Part shown: one piece after another, positions 1 through 12,781 of the stretch | How the letters are laid out: each line of letters opens with the position of its first letter | How positions within the stretch are numbered: position 1 is the first letter of the stretch | From: Cladochytrium replicatum | Taxonomy: Eukaryota; Chytridiomycota; Chytridiomycetes; Cladochytriales; Cladochytriaceae | Length of the DNA stretch: 64,000 bases | NCBI GenBank assembly: GCA_025526935.1 | Contig: JAHLKD010000008.1 | Span: 186,001 to 250,000 of the forward strand | Direction: 5' to 3' | Notes under the pieces: model-generated | The model's database searches: none | What the model was told of the DNA's origin: nothing | What the model saw: the letters and a program-made list of their open reading frames with translations, nothing else | Position numbers and translations under genes: made by a program

Positions 1-616
1 TTCATCATACTCTGCCCAATCCCCACTAGACAGGTCGATGTCGCTGAACACTGTTCCAGAATCCACCCCTTCAGCTGTACAAAGATCCTAATGATGGGCA
101 ATATTGAGCAATTAACATCAGATGATGATTGAAAGAACGCTGGAAGATGAAATTTACCTGAATTGCATATTCCATAGGCTCGATTCCTCGCGCTTCGATT
201 ACTACCCAAGGTGCAAACTTCCCACTGTCTTCAGCTGTGTACGGCCGTTGTGTGGGTAGCTCAATATTGGCGGTGGACTCAACTTTACAAAACTTGCACT
301 TCATGACAAGATTTGCAGTTCCTGAAGATTGAAGTCAGCTGATGTGGGCCGCAAAAGATCCGACCAGACCTTTTCCCATTGTTTTCTCAGCGAAAGTCTG
401 AGGTTGAGCCGGAGCAAATGAGATTCAAGCTGTGTTCTCTGCATTTTGACCACTCACCTCACCACTAAACGGTATCAGCTCTGAAAAGTCGCTGCATTTT
501 GAGCATCGAAACTTGATAGAGTAACGGTGATCACGTCCTTGTGGTAGCAAATTCGTCAAGTTTTCAAGCTCGGCCTTCAAGTGGACCTGGAATTTCTGAA
601 TGACCCGACTGGTCAT
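1..616 (-). CDS. CXXC zinc-binding protein, CZIB/DUF866 family (partial, C-terminus outside window)
   Basis: Three exons join in frame: 616-463, 321-158 and 87-1, the last running off the window edge. The spliced protein reads through KFRCSKCSDFSELIPFSG, then MKCKFCKVESTANIELP, a PYTAEDSGKFAPWVVIEARG block, and ends GVDSGTVFSDIDLS. These blocks and their order match the eukaryotic DUF866 family (human C1orf123/CZIB), a small protein of about 160 residues. Two CxxC pairs (CSKC and CKFC) are the expected zinc ligands. The first ATG is at 616, one or two residues upstream of where the family usually starts. Seen: motifs and splice sites. Known: zinc binding in the family; its cellular role is poorly defined. 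Introns are 141 and 70 nt. Confidence 0.85.
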
Positions 617-843
617 TAATGAAGTCAACCCTCAACTCCACAAGGTCTTACTGGCATGATGCTGTTCACACTGGTCCAAGCCACTACTAGGTGACCGAGG
701 AACGGGAGTCATGATGTGCAAAGACGACTGGAATGATAAGGAGGATCAGCTGGAAGAATGGTCAAAGAAATTTATTCTCATGCTGCTGGTTATTTGAGCT
801 CTTTTTACATATTATGTTCGGTTCGCACGAAGCCAATTTCCTG

Positions 844-3817
844 TCATCTGGATATCTGATGTATTGCATGGTCAAGCTGGTGAAGATCACGTAACAGCAT
901 ATCTTTCATTTGTTGTACTTCGTTCAGGCTCGCCAGAGGAAGGTGTTGTGATTGTGCCCCGTTGAGTTCTATAGGCGGATATGGTGATTTTATGAAAGTA
1001 GGTGGAGCACCGTGTCTTGACTGGGAAGGATAAATCCGAGCCACCGTGGGGCTTTGGGTGTCCAGTTTGGGATATCGAGGAAGTTGCCTAAAGTCACATC
1101 AGTATCAACCGACTACCTGCAGTTGAAACTACCTGTCCCTCGATCCTTTGGAACTAGCCTGTTCAGCAATCATCCTTTGGCGCTGTCGGTTTGTTTTCTT
1201 TGTTGAGATCACAATTTGATCATGTTGCAGTGATGCAATTGTCTCACGCCGCATTCTTGGGGAAACGGAACGTTGGCTTGGGGCGGTCGCTACGTAGCGC
1301 GGTGGTATTTGTACTGAAGTCGATAACAAAGACTGACCTTCCGGTTTTCGACGGCCAAATCGTGGTATTCGGGATACTGTTTCTGCTGATGTTGGCTTTA
1401 AACGTGGAGGCGTCGGGACCACCTGTTCACTAGGTTGCTGCTGTTCGCAATCTGTCCTTGGATTTCTATTAGGGCTTCGGGTAATATTAATCCGAGATAT
1501 AATACTTAAGTATGCTGCTACCTTTGATCATCAGATACGAGATATGACGAGGTCGAGTTCTCCGACCTCATTTTGTTAACACTGCTCTGTGCTGTCGCCT
1601 CGGAGATCGTCCCTTTGTCACTAGTCCTCTGTTTTCCTTCCGATTTATCTGTTTCCGTAGCGTGAGTCGCCACCTTCTTGAAATATACTTTTGTATCAAC
1701 ACGTCTTGGCTGCCCGTTTGAAATGGTTTCTCCTCCAGCTCTATGCAAAGATCTTGAAAACGGCGGCTGTTTGCTTGCGACGATTTGCGTCCGGGTCGAG
1801 CGGTCACGAAGAAATTGTGGGGGATTCCGGGTTCCAAATTCTGAGGCAGTTTCATTTCGTGAGCGTGAGAGAAAGCTGTGTGATGGATATTCAAGCGCCT
1901 GTAGAGGATAAATTGGGAAACCCCCAGGTTCCGAGTGGTAGTACGCAGAAAGCTGGCTAACGGGTCGTTGAATGGTTTGCATCTGACTGGCCATCACTGA
2001 CCCAGTTGGAATAAAGTTGCCTCGTGCTGGAATATGTTCGTCCTCAGAAACATTCAAACCACTGGGGTGCTTAAACCATGGTGCTGCCTGATGTGTTTGA
2101 ATAGGTGGTAATGTGGAAGGCGGAGGTGGTATAACGTGAAAAGGCTGTGGGATACTTTGAAAAGTCTGTTGGAGACCCTTCTCTCGGTAATTTGGATTTA
2201 TCCAGGCCGGCGACAAAATAAGGTCATCCGGTCGTGAAGAGATAACCCCGTAAACACTTTCTGGTGCCAGTGCCGCACGAAGACTTTCATTCTCAGCTCT
2301 TGCAGCTTTCAAATCTCGTCGAAGCTGACGAACGAGCTCCTCTTTTGAATCAACGTGGACTGTGGGGCGATTCCGAATATGTTTGGCACGATTCGCGTAT
2401 CTCAGAGTTTTCAAGGTTTCGTGGATGTTGGCTACAGATGGCGCTACGCAGGCGAACATGAGAGCCATGCCCGTTCCTCCCAGAGAATCTGCAAGAAGCT
2501 TCGTCAGCTTGCTGTCCCGATATGGAACGTGGCCACCGCGCTTTCGTGCATCTGATAACGCAGAGATGCAGTTCCCTATGGTATTCTTGAGTGAGTATAC
2601 AAGAATAGGGAGAAACAAGTTTGTCCCCCACCCAAGGTAAGTAAACTTTTGTTTATATTCAAAGCTTCTGCAAAGACCTCGCCGCTCGTCATAGATTCTT
2701 TAACTTTCTCGCTACCTGTTGAATGAAAGAACGTCACAAACGGGATGCAGAATCAACTTTAGCCGTACCAGCCAAGTCGACAAAGCTTAGTTTTCCCTGA
2801 GTAACAACTGTTTCCTCGTTCTCCACAAGCTCCGTTTCAAGGTATACCGTCATTATACTGTGACTGCGGCTAGAATATTCATTCATTTTGTGCGAGCGAG
2901 TAGTCCTGTTTCGCAATCCTAAGGAGTATCGAATTTATAAAATTGGAGCATTTTGGCAAGTTTTATGCCCTACCCTCCTCAAGGATAGAAATACAATCGT
3001 CCAAGGACTCGCATTCAATCACCAGTAAGTTTTCAACGTAGAACCCCCTTTCTGCGGTCCAGCGCACCGACAACGCGTTGGAGGTAGAATTTAAAAGATC
3101 ATGAACCTGATTTTGGTTGTTATCTATGCTTTTTTTGTGGCAGATCTATTCACCTGCTCGTTGTAAATTTCCAGGTATGCCACTTTAACTGACACTTTTT
3201 TCACATTCCCACCCTTTGGTAGATTCTCGAACAGGAACTTCAAAGCACGTGGGATAATGCCTGAGTCCATTGGATGTATTTCCTTTTCTGGTCCAGTGAT
3301 TGTGAAGGTCTTTCCAGATCCTGTTTGTCCAAACGCAAAGATTGTCGTTGCGTAGCTGCAAAATTTGTGATGAATCTCAGCATCAATGATATCAGCAATA
3401 CTGATGGGTTCTAGCTTCAGTTTAGCTCATATTCAGTTCCTTACCCATTTATAGCTTGCAACGCAAGCTCCTTAGCACCACATTGATCAAATATTGACTG
3501 TTGGGCGGTGTTTTCGTCGAAAGTTCGATCGAATCGCCAGGTCCGAGATGTAGTTTGATTGAGAAGGACCTACACGCATCTGAGATGAACATGTCGAATT
3601 TAGCTCTGTGTCACATATTTTACCTTGATAGACTGTTGGTCTTCGATGCAACGTATGCAAGTTCTATGATTCCTCGTTGTCTCGGACTCATTCAGTGGCC
3701 TAACTCTGTTATTACAAAATCATCAACATAACTTATATGTTATTTCTCGTAATCTTCGGATTACTACCTGATCACCACCCGAATGTTCTGATCCTTCGTG
3801 TCAGCCGCAACATTCAT
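844..3817 (-). CDS. Kinesin-16 (KIF12-like) motor protein
   Basis: Ten exons: 3817-3768, 3705-3624, 3569-3445, 3355-3154, 3106-2974, 2918-2769, 2715-2632, 2575-1522, 1465-1133 and 1087-844. They sum to 2457 nt (818 residues). The N-terminal motor contains [14 protein letters not shown], the P-loop GQTGSGKT near residue 95, switch [10 protein letters not shown], switch II DLAGSEKV and a late [17 protein letters not shown] block. The stretch between P-loop and switch I ([17 protein letters not shown]) and [17 protein letters not shown] resemble KIF12, the kinesin-16 group. A short coiled coil follows the neck (about residues 335-370), then a long disordered, Ser/Pro/Gln-rich tail. Kinesin-16 members are found mainly in ciliated or flagellated eukaryotes, so a flagellar or basal-body role is inferred. 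Subfamily assignment rests on recalled sequence similarity and needs a tree. Confidence 0.88.
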
Positions 3818-3853
3818 TGACCGTGCTTGTGGCTTTGTCGCGACCCGTTATTT
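3818..3853. promoter_or_regulatory. 36-bp divergent intergenic region (kinesin / PPR gene)
   Basis: Only 36 bp separate the kinesin ATG (minus strand, 3817) from the first in-frame ATG of the PPR gene (plus strand, 3854). Transcripts must start inside this gap or inside the opposite gene, so promoters overlap. No TATA-like box is visible. The boundary depends on both ATGs being the true starts; the kinesin start is well supported because the motor strand beta-1 follows closely. Confidence 0.5.
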
Positions 3854-6800
3854 ATGTCGTTCGGATCTGGTCTGACGTCCAGGGTGTCGACGCCATTGCT
3901 CTCATTTCGCACTAATCTAAAGGCCTGCAGAAGCGTGCCCCGAATCCAACACCGCGCGTATTTGGAAACTGCGGTTGGTCCCCTTCCTCGATCACGGTTA
4001 TTCAACAGGCCACAGCAGATCAGACGTCCGAACGATGGCTCAGAATGGCCCGCAAGAAACCCGTCAGCAAGGCAGCTTCTTTCTTCATATGATGTTTCAA
4101 AGGAGCTTCAGCTCTGTGAAGGGAGCTGGGAGAAATTGCTGGATAAGGTATTCAAGGCGAATGATTCCGTGGGATTGACAGCGGTTTTGTCTTTCAATAC
4201 TTTTCTCGACGAATTACCAAAAATCTCACCGAGTGCGCTGGAGCGAGCTGTCGAAGCAGTGCTGGCACTACGAAGACGAACCCAGATTTGGATTGATCCG
4301 ATCCTTACAATTCTTGGGAGGGTGCAATCACCATCACAAAGCTTAATCAACATTGCCATTAATGCTATGGCAGTTCAAACAGACGAGTTTCACAATATTG
4401 ATACTGCTGCCTTGAAGTCGCTTGATTTGGCTACGAAAGCACTTCACCTTCGCCAGCAGGCGTTGGAGGGCGGCATGAATCTGACGAATGAAACTTATGA
4501 TGCATTGCTCTACCTTTTAGCTGAAGCTGGAAGGCCAGATGACGCGACCAATGTGTTTGAACAGTTCGTGACTGAGGGACGTGTTCCTGCACCATCTGTG
4601 TTCGCCCACATTGTTACTGCTTATCGTAACAGTGGAGACCTTTTCAACGCTCAAGTATGGTTTATGAACTACCGACAGTCGGACCTTCCAAAGGATCGCA
4701 TCGTCTACTTTGCACTCATTAGAGCACAAGTACATTCGGGACGTAAAGCGGAAGCTATCGATCTAATCGACCGAATCATGAGAGAGGATGGTCTCCCGCC
4801 CAACGCAAGTACATACAATGCTCTACTCGATGCGTTCAGCTCTTCTGGCGATTTTCTTTCGTTCAATGAATACTACAACAAGATGATGGCGGGCGAGTTG
4901 ACAAAACCAGCAACCAGCACTCAAGTAATCGCTCTTCGGGCTGGTCTGGCCAACAGCGATCCAGACCTAGTGACAAGATCTATGTCCATTCTCACGCTGA
5001 AAGGTAATGGGTCTAATGCTCCTCGTGCCCGTGCTCCGGTTCAGTTGTTCAAAGGAGTAATCGAGATGAGTGTCAAAACTGGGAATGCGGAACTTGGCCT
5101 CATGGCTTTCGAAGCGTTCCGCGAGCAGCAATTAATACTTCAACCATCACTTGCCGTTCCTCTTGCACAAATGTGTATTTCTGAATCTAGACTAGCAAAA
5201 GCGGCCGAAATCCTCGCAGATGTTGGAAGGAACTTTGGGATCACAGACCAGTCAATTAACTTCATTCTTCAAATTGTTGCCATGTATGGAGCAAACTTCA
5301 GCGAACTTTTGAGCGTGGTGGAACAATCAAGTTGGTTCTCTTTGACAAAACCAAGACATGTCAATTCACTTCGAAGGGCAATGGCGGAGAGTTTCGAAAA
5401 TGCGCCGGACAGATCAATTTCGATCAAAGGGTTGGCTGACCAGAACACTCAGATGAGCATTGTGAAAATTCATTTTTTACGCTCCTAGTCCCTTCAAGGC
5501 CAATTTATGATGGAACAATTAAACTTTGCGAGCAGTTTGGAATATCTGGAACCGCCGAGCTTCGAAAGGCTTTCCTTGATTTGGGAGCAATCGACGCCGC
5601 GACTGCAGGCAATATTGAGGGTGTGATGGGTGACGCGAACATTGAAGCAGAGTCGAAGAAGTTGATCACGCATCTTCAAGGCGGGGATATGAACGCAACA
5701 CTCGCGTCGCTTGCAAAGTTTGAACAGAATGGATGCTGCCCCACCGACGAAGCCCTTACGATGCTCCTACAGCACGAGAAGGTACCTCGACCAGTAGATC
5801 AGTTTGTTTCCAAAATTTTGGATTTGGTGAAGAAGTTTGGCACAACCAGATCGCTTGGTCAGGTCGGGCTCACTTCGTTTTTCACTGTCGTACGCGTGGA
5901 TGAATTGGAGCGCAAGCGAAAGAGCGAAATTCTTCTCCAGGTGCTTGAGCTCATCGGGCGATACGGATCGGCAGAGCTGATCCAGTCCGGTGAACTGGTC
6001 GCACTGATGCAGGCTGACTCAATGCCGACAACCGTAATCATTCGCGCGTTCGAGCTTGGCTCAGTAAGCAACTTGAGTGCACCTTCTTTAAGCCAATATC
6101 TCGCGGTTTTCCTGAAGCGCGAGCAGTTTGAACTTTCCCGACTGATTTTGTCGGAGCTGATGAAGAGGGGAGAGGATGTTCCAATTTCAGCAGTAGAATC
6201 GCTATTCAAATCAATCCAGAATTTGCCACGCGCATCCGCAATGGCTGGGGACAGAGCTTTTGTCGAAAATCTGTTTGACGTCTTGGTCGATGTTTCCCAC
6301 GAGGAACAACCAAAGCTCTCCACTGAAGCCGTCAATGGAGCTCTTTCCGTTGCTTCGGAGCGATGGCAAGATGCTAAGGCTGTATCAACGTTTTGGAATG
6401 CAGCAAAACTGCGTGGTTTCGACCCTGACAGTAGATCTTTCAATTACTTGCTTGTCACTTTGCGTCGACAAATGAAAACAAACCCTGAAGTCGCCAATGA
6501 AATTGTCGCGACTTTTAGACCGCTTTCCCAGGCCCTTCCCGAAAGCAAAACAACCCCTGAACACTATGATCATGTTGTGGCTGCCCTGCTTACAATTGGA
6601 GGCCGAACCAATGTGGATGCGGCCGCGATTCTTTTGATGTCGACGGTTGAAGTAAAGAGAATACCCATTGAAAGCCTGCGCTCGCTTGCAAAAACGCTCC
6701 TTGATGAAGGGCTGTTTGAGCGTGCGGAGCGTGTGTGCAATCGATATCAAAACATCGGTATGTGTGGTGCTCTTCTGAGTTTAACTTTCTAAATGCATTA

Positions 6801-7094
6801 TTAATATCAGGCCATGATCTTGAAATGGAAGCCCGGATTCTCTCAGATCATATATCAAACAACAGAAGGAACGAGGTAACGTTGGCGCTGGATCGTTACA
6901 TTGCAACATTCAGGGCAAAGAGGGATCAGAAGCTTGAAGAGAGTACGCTGAAAGTTCTGGACAAAGTATTACTCCACTTCGTCGAAACAGGTCAGATCGA
7001 CATGGTGCGGAAGTATTTGTTTGTCTTGGGAGATTTGGGACTGAAAGGTGGCAAAGAGGTGTCAGATCGGTGGGACAACGTACTACGATTGTAG
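3854..7094 (+). CDS. Large pentatricopeptide-repeat (PPR) protein, probably mitochondrial
   Basis: The reading frame from ATG 3854 starts MSFGSGLTSRVSTPLLSF and is rich in Arg, Ser and Thr without acidic residues for about 35 positions, typical of a mitochondrial presequence. Helical repeats of PPR type follow, clearest in TYDALLYLLAEAGRPDDATN and STYNALLDAFSSSGDF, then a long alpha-solenoid to 7094. A clear intron lies at 6758-6810 (GTATGT...ATCAG). The frame also changes near 5440: a 53-nt intron at 5391-5443 with a CTGACCAG 3' end restores it and gives about 1044 residues, but its GTTTCG donor is weak. PPR proteins bind organellar RNA and act in its processing or translation. The target RNA cannot be read from the sequence. 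No start or end neighbour suggests an operon-like link. Confidence 0.8.
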
Positions 7095-7119
7095 ATGTTG
7101 AGGTGGGTTTCATTCGGTT

Positions 7120-7617
7120 TGTTTGCTGTTTTGGAGCAAATACATTGCCAAAAACTCGCATGGGTTTTGTGGACTGGCGGGAGTGAGCCAGCGATCTCGT
7201 TCACCACCAAGACAACCCACCGTACCTTCACCAGTAACGACCAATGCAGGTACGATGTTTGGTTTAAATACGCTCTCGCGGGCAATCCATGCAATAGAGT
7301 CTCGTTCGTCGTGATCACATTGTCATGCTCTTCCAGTATAATCAAGTTCTTTCGAGATCGGTGATCAATTAGTATTCGGTTCACATAATCAACCGTCACC
7401 TCAACGAAATTTGCGATTTCTTCTTCACTCCGCAATTCTGCGTGCAAGATCCCTTCCATTCCCGGTTGTCGTGATCCTCCTTGATCGCTGGTGTTGTGCC
7501 ATCCCCCGCGAATTGCATTCCACAACGTGCGACCCATGTGACCAACCCGACCCACAAAAACTTTGAACTGAAACCTGCGACTAACGTCCCGTCCTCATCC
7601 ATTATCACAACGACCAT
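7120..7617 (-). other. Possible small or decayed gene, unrecognised
   Basis: Between the PPR gene and SND1 there are 521 bp. On the minus strand an ATG at 7617 opens MVVVIMDEDGTLVAGFSSKF, and another frame carries ELRSEEEIANFVEVTVDYVN followed by ILIDHRSRKNLIILEE. The two pieces have protein-like composition and lie in order but in different frames, joined at a GGG run near 7548. The pattern faintly recalls the N-terminal part of actin-related protein 10, but I could not align it convincingly. The ATG would overlap the SND1 ATG on the other strand within CCATGG. It may be a real divergent gene, a decayed one, or chance. Confidence 0.2.
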
Positions 7618-10600
7618 GGCCCAAATTCCGAGCTCCGGACGTGCTGTTGTGAAAAGGTCAGATTGTAAAGAAGTCTGTGTGATCTAACACTAACCTGTTC
7701 GACCCAACGTATATCACCTACATATGCTGATCATTATTGGGATTCAAATCGGTTCACGGTTCGCGCACCTCGCTTGTATCTTTGTAAATAGCGTCGTCTC
7801 TGGCGACACTGTCGTGCTCCGCGGACGACCCGTGAATGGTCCTCCACCTGAGCGTGTGCTCTCGTTCGCAAACGTTAGTGCACCACGCCTTGGATCTGCC
7901 AAAGAGCCTGAACGGGAAGAGGTATGCCGATTGATCAGTGTGATGAACCACATATTTGCTGATCGTTTTGGTAGGCTTTTGCATTCGAATCCCGCGAGTA
8001 CCTTCGGAAGCTATTGGTTGGCAAAGAAGTAGCATTCAAAGTCGAGTACACAACTACGACCAACAAGCGTGATTTCGGAGTCTTGACTCTTGCTCCACCT
8101 GGCCTGAATGGCGAGACCAACCTTACACGAATCCTTGTAAAGGAAGGCTGGCTGAAAGTGAAACAACCCGAGGGCAAGCGAACTGCGAACGAGTAGGTTT
8201 TCTTTAGTTGTAATTTTGTTGAAAAGTTCTGATTTCTTCCTAGAGAGACCGTTCTGCTTTCAGGATTGGAGGAAGAAGCACAGGCTGCCAAGAAAGGAAT
8301 CTGGGCTGACCCATCCACAGTAGGAAGCATTACACCAGGATACTCTCCATAGATTAATTTCTTCCATTTCAGACAAGGAAGGTTGCCAGCGAAGTCTCCG
8401 ACCTCCGCGCTTTCCTGGAGAAGCACAAGAAGACACCTATCGATGGTCAGTCGTGATAATAACGAAGGTCAATTATGAAATTTAACCCCCCTTTTTCAGC
8501 TATTATCGAACAAGTTCGCGATGGTTCGACGTATCGTGTGTGTTTGCTTCTTCCCTGGGGAAATCAGTATATTACTCTGATGTTGAGCGGCGTAAAGGCG
8601 CCGATTTACCGCAAAGATGTTCCTGGAACCGAGGACCTTGTCGAACCATACGCAGAGGAAGCAAAGTATTTTGTCGAAGTCCGTCTTCTGCAACGAGAAG
8701 TGAAGGTCATTCTCGAAGGAGTTTCGAACAACAACTTTGTCGGCTCAGTCATCCACCCTGTCGGTAACATTGCGGAAGCATTGCTGGGCGACGGTTTTGC
8801 GAAAGTGGTGGATTGGACGTTGACATTGGTTACTGATGGACCGGCAAAGCTCCGCGCAGCAGAGGAGCGCGCAAAGGGGAAGAAGCTGCGCTTGTGGAAA
8901 GACTACGTTGCAAAACAGCGAGAATCTGACCATGACTTTGATGCAGTTGTCACGAAGATCATAACACCTGAAACAATTCTTGTCCAATCCATCAAGTCAG
9001 AACAAGAGCGCAAAATCACTCTCGCTAGCATCCGAGTTCCCAAAGCCAAAGACGACAAAGAAGCTGGCTACAACTGGGAAGGCAGAGAGCTACTGCGATC
9101 GAAGGTCATCGGCAAAAAGGTTCATGTCTCGATCGACTTTGTTAAACCAGCAGAGGCTGGTTTCGAGAGACGTGAATGTGCAACTGTACGTGTGGGAGAT
9201 CAAAATCTTGCAGAGCTTCTCGTTTCTCGCGGTCTCGCACAAGTTGTCCGGTACCGCAAAGATGATGACAACCGAGCTTCAGCCTACGACCAACTTCTGA
9301 TCGCCGAAGACGCTGCCATGAAGGCGGGCCAGGGAGTTCACTCAAAGAAAGACAACCCTTTACCCAAAATCACTGACGCATCGGAGAATGCACAAAAGGC
9401 AAAGCAGAACTTCCTTTCGCTTCAACGCGGCGGCCTGATTAAGGCAGTAGTAGAGTATGCTTCCAGTGCATCTCGTTTTGTCGTATGGATTCCTCACGAC
9501 AACATCAAGCTGACTTTCTTGCTTACTGGCATTCGAGGCTTCCGAGTCGGTCGGACTCCATCGGAGAAGTCAGAGCCTTTCGCTCAGGAAGCGCTGGACT
9601 ACGTGAACAAGAAGGTTCTGCAGAGAGACGTTGAAATCAAAGTGGACAGCATGGACAAGACGAGCGGGTTTGTTGGAACAATGTTCCTTCCCGGCAAACA
9701 CAACTTGGCAGTGCTTCTGCTAGAACGCGGATTCGCCGAGCTCCACGAATACTCTGCATCAAAGACAACCTTTGGACGTGAGCTACTTGCAGCGGATGCC
9801 GTCGCCAAAGAAGGCCGAAAGGGTATCTGGTCGATTAAAGATCCCAACGAAAGCAATGGAGCCGAAGAAGTTGCTGTTGAGGCTGTGGAATCCGTTCAAG
9901 AGGAGACCAAAGAGGTGCAGATCACTGAGATACTTGGATCCGGTCAGATATATGTGCAGGTTATGGGACCAGGTTTGTAGAAATGATCACTGATGTTTGG
10001 CAATATTAATAGTGCTCCCTTCTAGATTCTAAGCGTCTGGAAAAGCTCATGTCTGACTTCGCAGATCACCACAAGAAGTTCAGTGGGCCCCAGCACACCC
10101 CACGAAACGGCGAATACGTAAGTGGGCAATTCTCTGCGGACAACGCGTGGTACCGTGCTCGAGTCAAGAAAGTGAACCAGGAGGACAAAACGTTTCAAGT
10201 TTTGTACATCGACTACGGAAACTCAGAAATTTTGCCGCTTGAGCGAATCAGGGTGCTGGACTCTCAGTTCAGTACGATGACTCTCCCTGCCCAGGCAATT
10301 GAAGCCCAGATTGCCTACTTAAACTTACCGAAGGCCGAAGACGACTTCCACGAAGACGTTTATCTCCGCCTCCAAGAACTCACCGAAGGCAAGGTCCTTC
10401 AGGCCCGTGTCGTGGGTCGCACAAAATCTACTGGCTCCACCGGAAGCGTGATCAATGTCCTCCTTTTCGACAAAGATCACAGCACCACAGAATCTTTGAA
10501 CGAGATTCTTGTTCGCGAGGGCTTGGGAACCGTGGCCAAACTTTACGCCAAGCACTTTGCGCAAGAACAGAAGGCTGGAGTCACGGATTCCAAGGGTAAA

Positions 10601-10702
10601 GGAAAGAGCAATGCTCTTGCGTCGCTCGTTGCAGCTCAAGAGGATGCCAAGAAGGCGAGAAGCGGAATGTGGCGATACGGCGACTTCACTGAAGATGATT
10701 GA
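7616..10702 (+). CDS. SND1: Tudor staphylococcal nuclease (Tudor-SN / SND1)
   Basis: Seven exons: 7616-7656, 7792-7921, 7975-8192, 8244-8319, 8373-8445, 8500-9972 and 10026-10702. They sum to 2688 nt (895 residues), close to the usual size of about 900. Staphylococcal-nuclease-like repeats begin SVVSGDTVVLRG with the family signature GPPPERVLSFANVSAPRLG, followed by AFAFESREYLRKLLVGKEVA. A Tudor domain near residues 700-745 contains YVSGQFSADNAWYRARV and VLYIDYGNSEILPLERI, with the aromatic-cage pattern expected for methyl-arginine reading. A partial fifth SN repeat closes the protein. Known roles of the family: RNA-induced silencing, mRNA stability, transcription co-activation and stress granules. 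The protein is cytosolic and nuclear, with no signal peptide. The ATG chosen gives MAQIPSSGRAVVKS directly before the first SN repeat. Confidence 0.95.
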
Positions 10703-10960
10703 GGTCGGTGGACATTCTTGTTCGCAGGGTATAATGTGCCCACTTTATTTGTTAGACCGAAGTCAGTTGGATGAGGTTGTTCTCAATGGGACTGTTTCCA
10801 CCTTTTGATTGCGGATTGTCTTCTTTGTATTTGTCTGTTCATAGTGCACTTTCTCCCTCTTTGGACATTTGTGAAGGGACTTGAGTCGTTGAATGTGCCC
10901 CATAGTGCAAGCTCGAACAGAAAGTTTTACGTTAGCAAGCAGGTTTCCAAATTGTATCTA

Positions 10961-12781
10961 TTAACTGCGTGTGAGGTCAGGAACGCTGATTGACACTCCG
11001 ATTCTCAGTTCTGAGCCACCGATATACTGAACCGGCTTAAGTGGAGCAAGCATTGCTCGAGGCTTACTCTCTGATAGCCACCCAGCAGCTGTTGGGATGG
11101 GAGCTACCGGTGGTGAGAGCCCAACTGCTGTTGGTGCAGGCGTTTGCTTTGCCGTCACATCAGCTGTCAAAGTTTGAACACTACTCTCCTTTTTGCTGGT
11201 GGGTTGCTGATTCAATGCAGGTGTGCTTGCGTGCATCCTGTTTTCCTTTGGACGTTTCATCGATATCCCATGCTGGGTCCAGGTAGTTGAAGCGTCCCGA
11301 TCATGTACGGCCACCACACTGCTTGTGTCATCTCTCGGCGAGAACGAGATTCCATCGTGATGATGACCATCAAGAGTCCCTCTTTCTTCAGCCGTTTTCC
11401 CGGCGAAATCAAGGCTCAGGGCGTGTAGTTCTTTTCCGATTAAGTTGGTTCGACTAATTGACACGGGGGAAACTCCGATGTCGTTCGCAACTTCTGAACT
11501 TTGTTCGCTTCTGCTGAGATTCTTCGAGGTTTCTCGTAAATGCACCTGATTCAGAGGTTGTAATGACTCTTGCTCGTTCAGAGAGTCTCCTGCTGCTGAT
11601 GGTAGATCCTGGACTTCAGGGACAACAGCAGCGTGCGTTTTAAGTATGTTCTGTATGACGCCTGAGTTCGGGGTGCTTTGTGCTTCTGTTCTTCCTTCAT
11701 CTTGCTCGAGATTGATCATTAAAGTAGCTGCGTGATCAGCAATCTGTGGAGATTCTTGTCCATGCAGAAGCTCTCTGGATTTTAAAGGCTTGATTTCCGT
11801 CAGTGGCTTTACTTTGGCTAAGTCATGCTGGGGAAAGTCGGCAGTCTTATTATTGGATCCCAGTTCTGAGTTTCCACTCTGTACTGAGTTTCTGATTTCA
11901 AGTTCTTCTTGTAAATCTTGTTTGACACGCGAGATCAGCTCATCTTCAAAGTCTAAGATTTTGCCAACTATCCAATTCAATCCTATTAAGAATTTGAACC
12001 ATTAGATCATGCTGACTGGTGATTTATAACTGACCATCATGAATGTGAGGATCAATCCCGTTCTTCATGTGACTTTGCACAGCTGCAGAGCATTGCTGAA
12101 TTCGAACATTTGTACCCTCAGCTGATACTTTTCGCCTGGATCTTCTGGATGCCGTTCTTTCTGTTGACATGTCCAATTCAAGAGATCGCACATCAAGCAC
12201 CTCGTACAGATCCGATGAAGAATATGCGTCATTAAGATCCTGCTTGTTTGCAAAGCTATGCACTGTGAATAAGGATATGAATAGCCTTTCCAAATTCGGC
12301 CTTACATTAGCAATGGCTTCCCACGAAGCTTAGGATTTAAGTAGGCCTCATGTAGGAGGGCCTTGGATTCGGAGATACATTCGGATTTTGAAGCGTCCAC
12401 AACGAAAATAACCCCGTATGCCTTTATTAGAAATAATATTAGACTCAATGGACTCAGTTTGACGAGGCTCTTACAATACCTCAGCAAAATAGTGTGGCCA
12501 GATGCCGCGAATTCTTGGACCTCCACCAACGTCATAAAGCTTTACTCGGGTTCTTTTTCTTTTCGGTGGATAAATGAATGCCGAATGCACAGAAAATCCC
12601 CAACTAGTGGTGGGATTCTGGAACTCTTAAACAATATGAGCAAATTTTGAAAGATTTGCAGCAGATTTGGGGTACCATTTCTTAGCCGAAGCGATACACT
12701 TGTCTTCCCCGAATTCTCCATACCAAGTAGCAGGAGCACAGGCGGATCAGAAGGGCGGAGGAGAAACTTCCAGCATCCCAT
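10961..12781 (-). CDS. ARL13B: ADP-ribosylation factor-like GTPase 13B (ARL13B), ciliary
   Basis: Five exons: 12781-12676, 12625-12480, 12421-12306, 12255-12035 and 11982-10961, sum 1611 nt (536 residues). The N-terminus MGCWKF places Gly2 and Cys3 for lipidation. The G domain has P-loop GMENSGKT (20-27), DVGGGPRIRGIW and FANKQDLNDAY. The Gly where Arf GTPases carry the catalytic Gln (GGG instead of GGQ) is the ARL13B hallmark, as is GIWPHYFAEAYGVIFVVD. After the G domain comes NWIVGKILDFEDELISRVKQ, then a long disordered tail. ARL13B localises to the ciliary membrane and is the exchange factor for ARL3. Its presence argues that this organism builds a flagellum. The tail differs strongly from animal versions and I see no clear RVxP targeting motif. 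Confidence 0.92.

Noticed and set aside
5470-5482. A T TTT TTA heptamer in frame at 5473-5479 of the first PPR gene, identical to a known -1 frameshift site and located near the frame change.
   Set aside because: A 53-nt intron (5391-5443) with a CTGACCAG 3' end also restores the frame, and nuclear PPR genes are not known to use programmed frameshifting. No downstream pseudoknot was evident.
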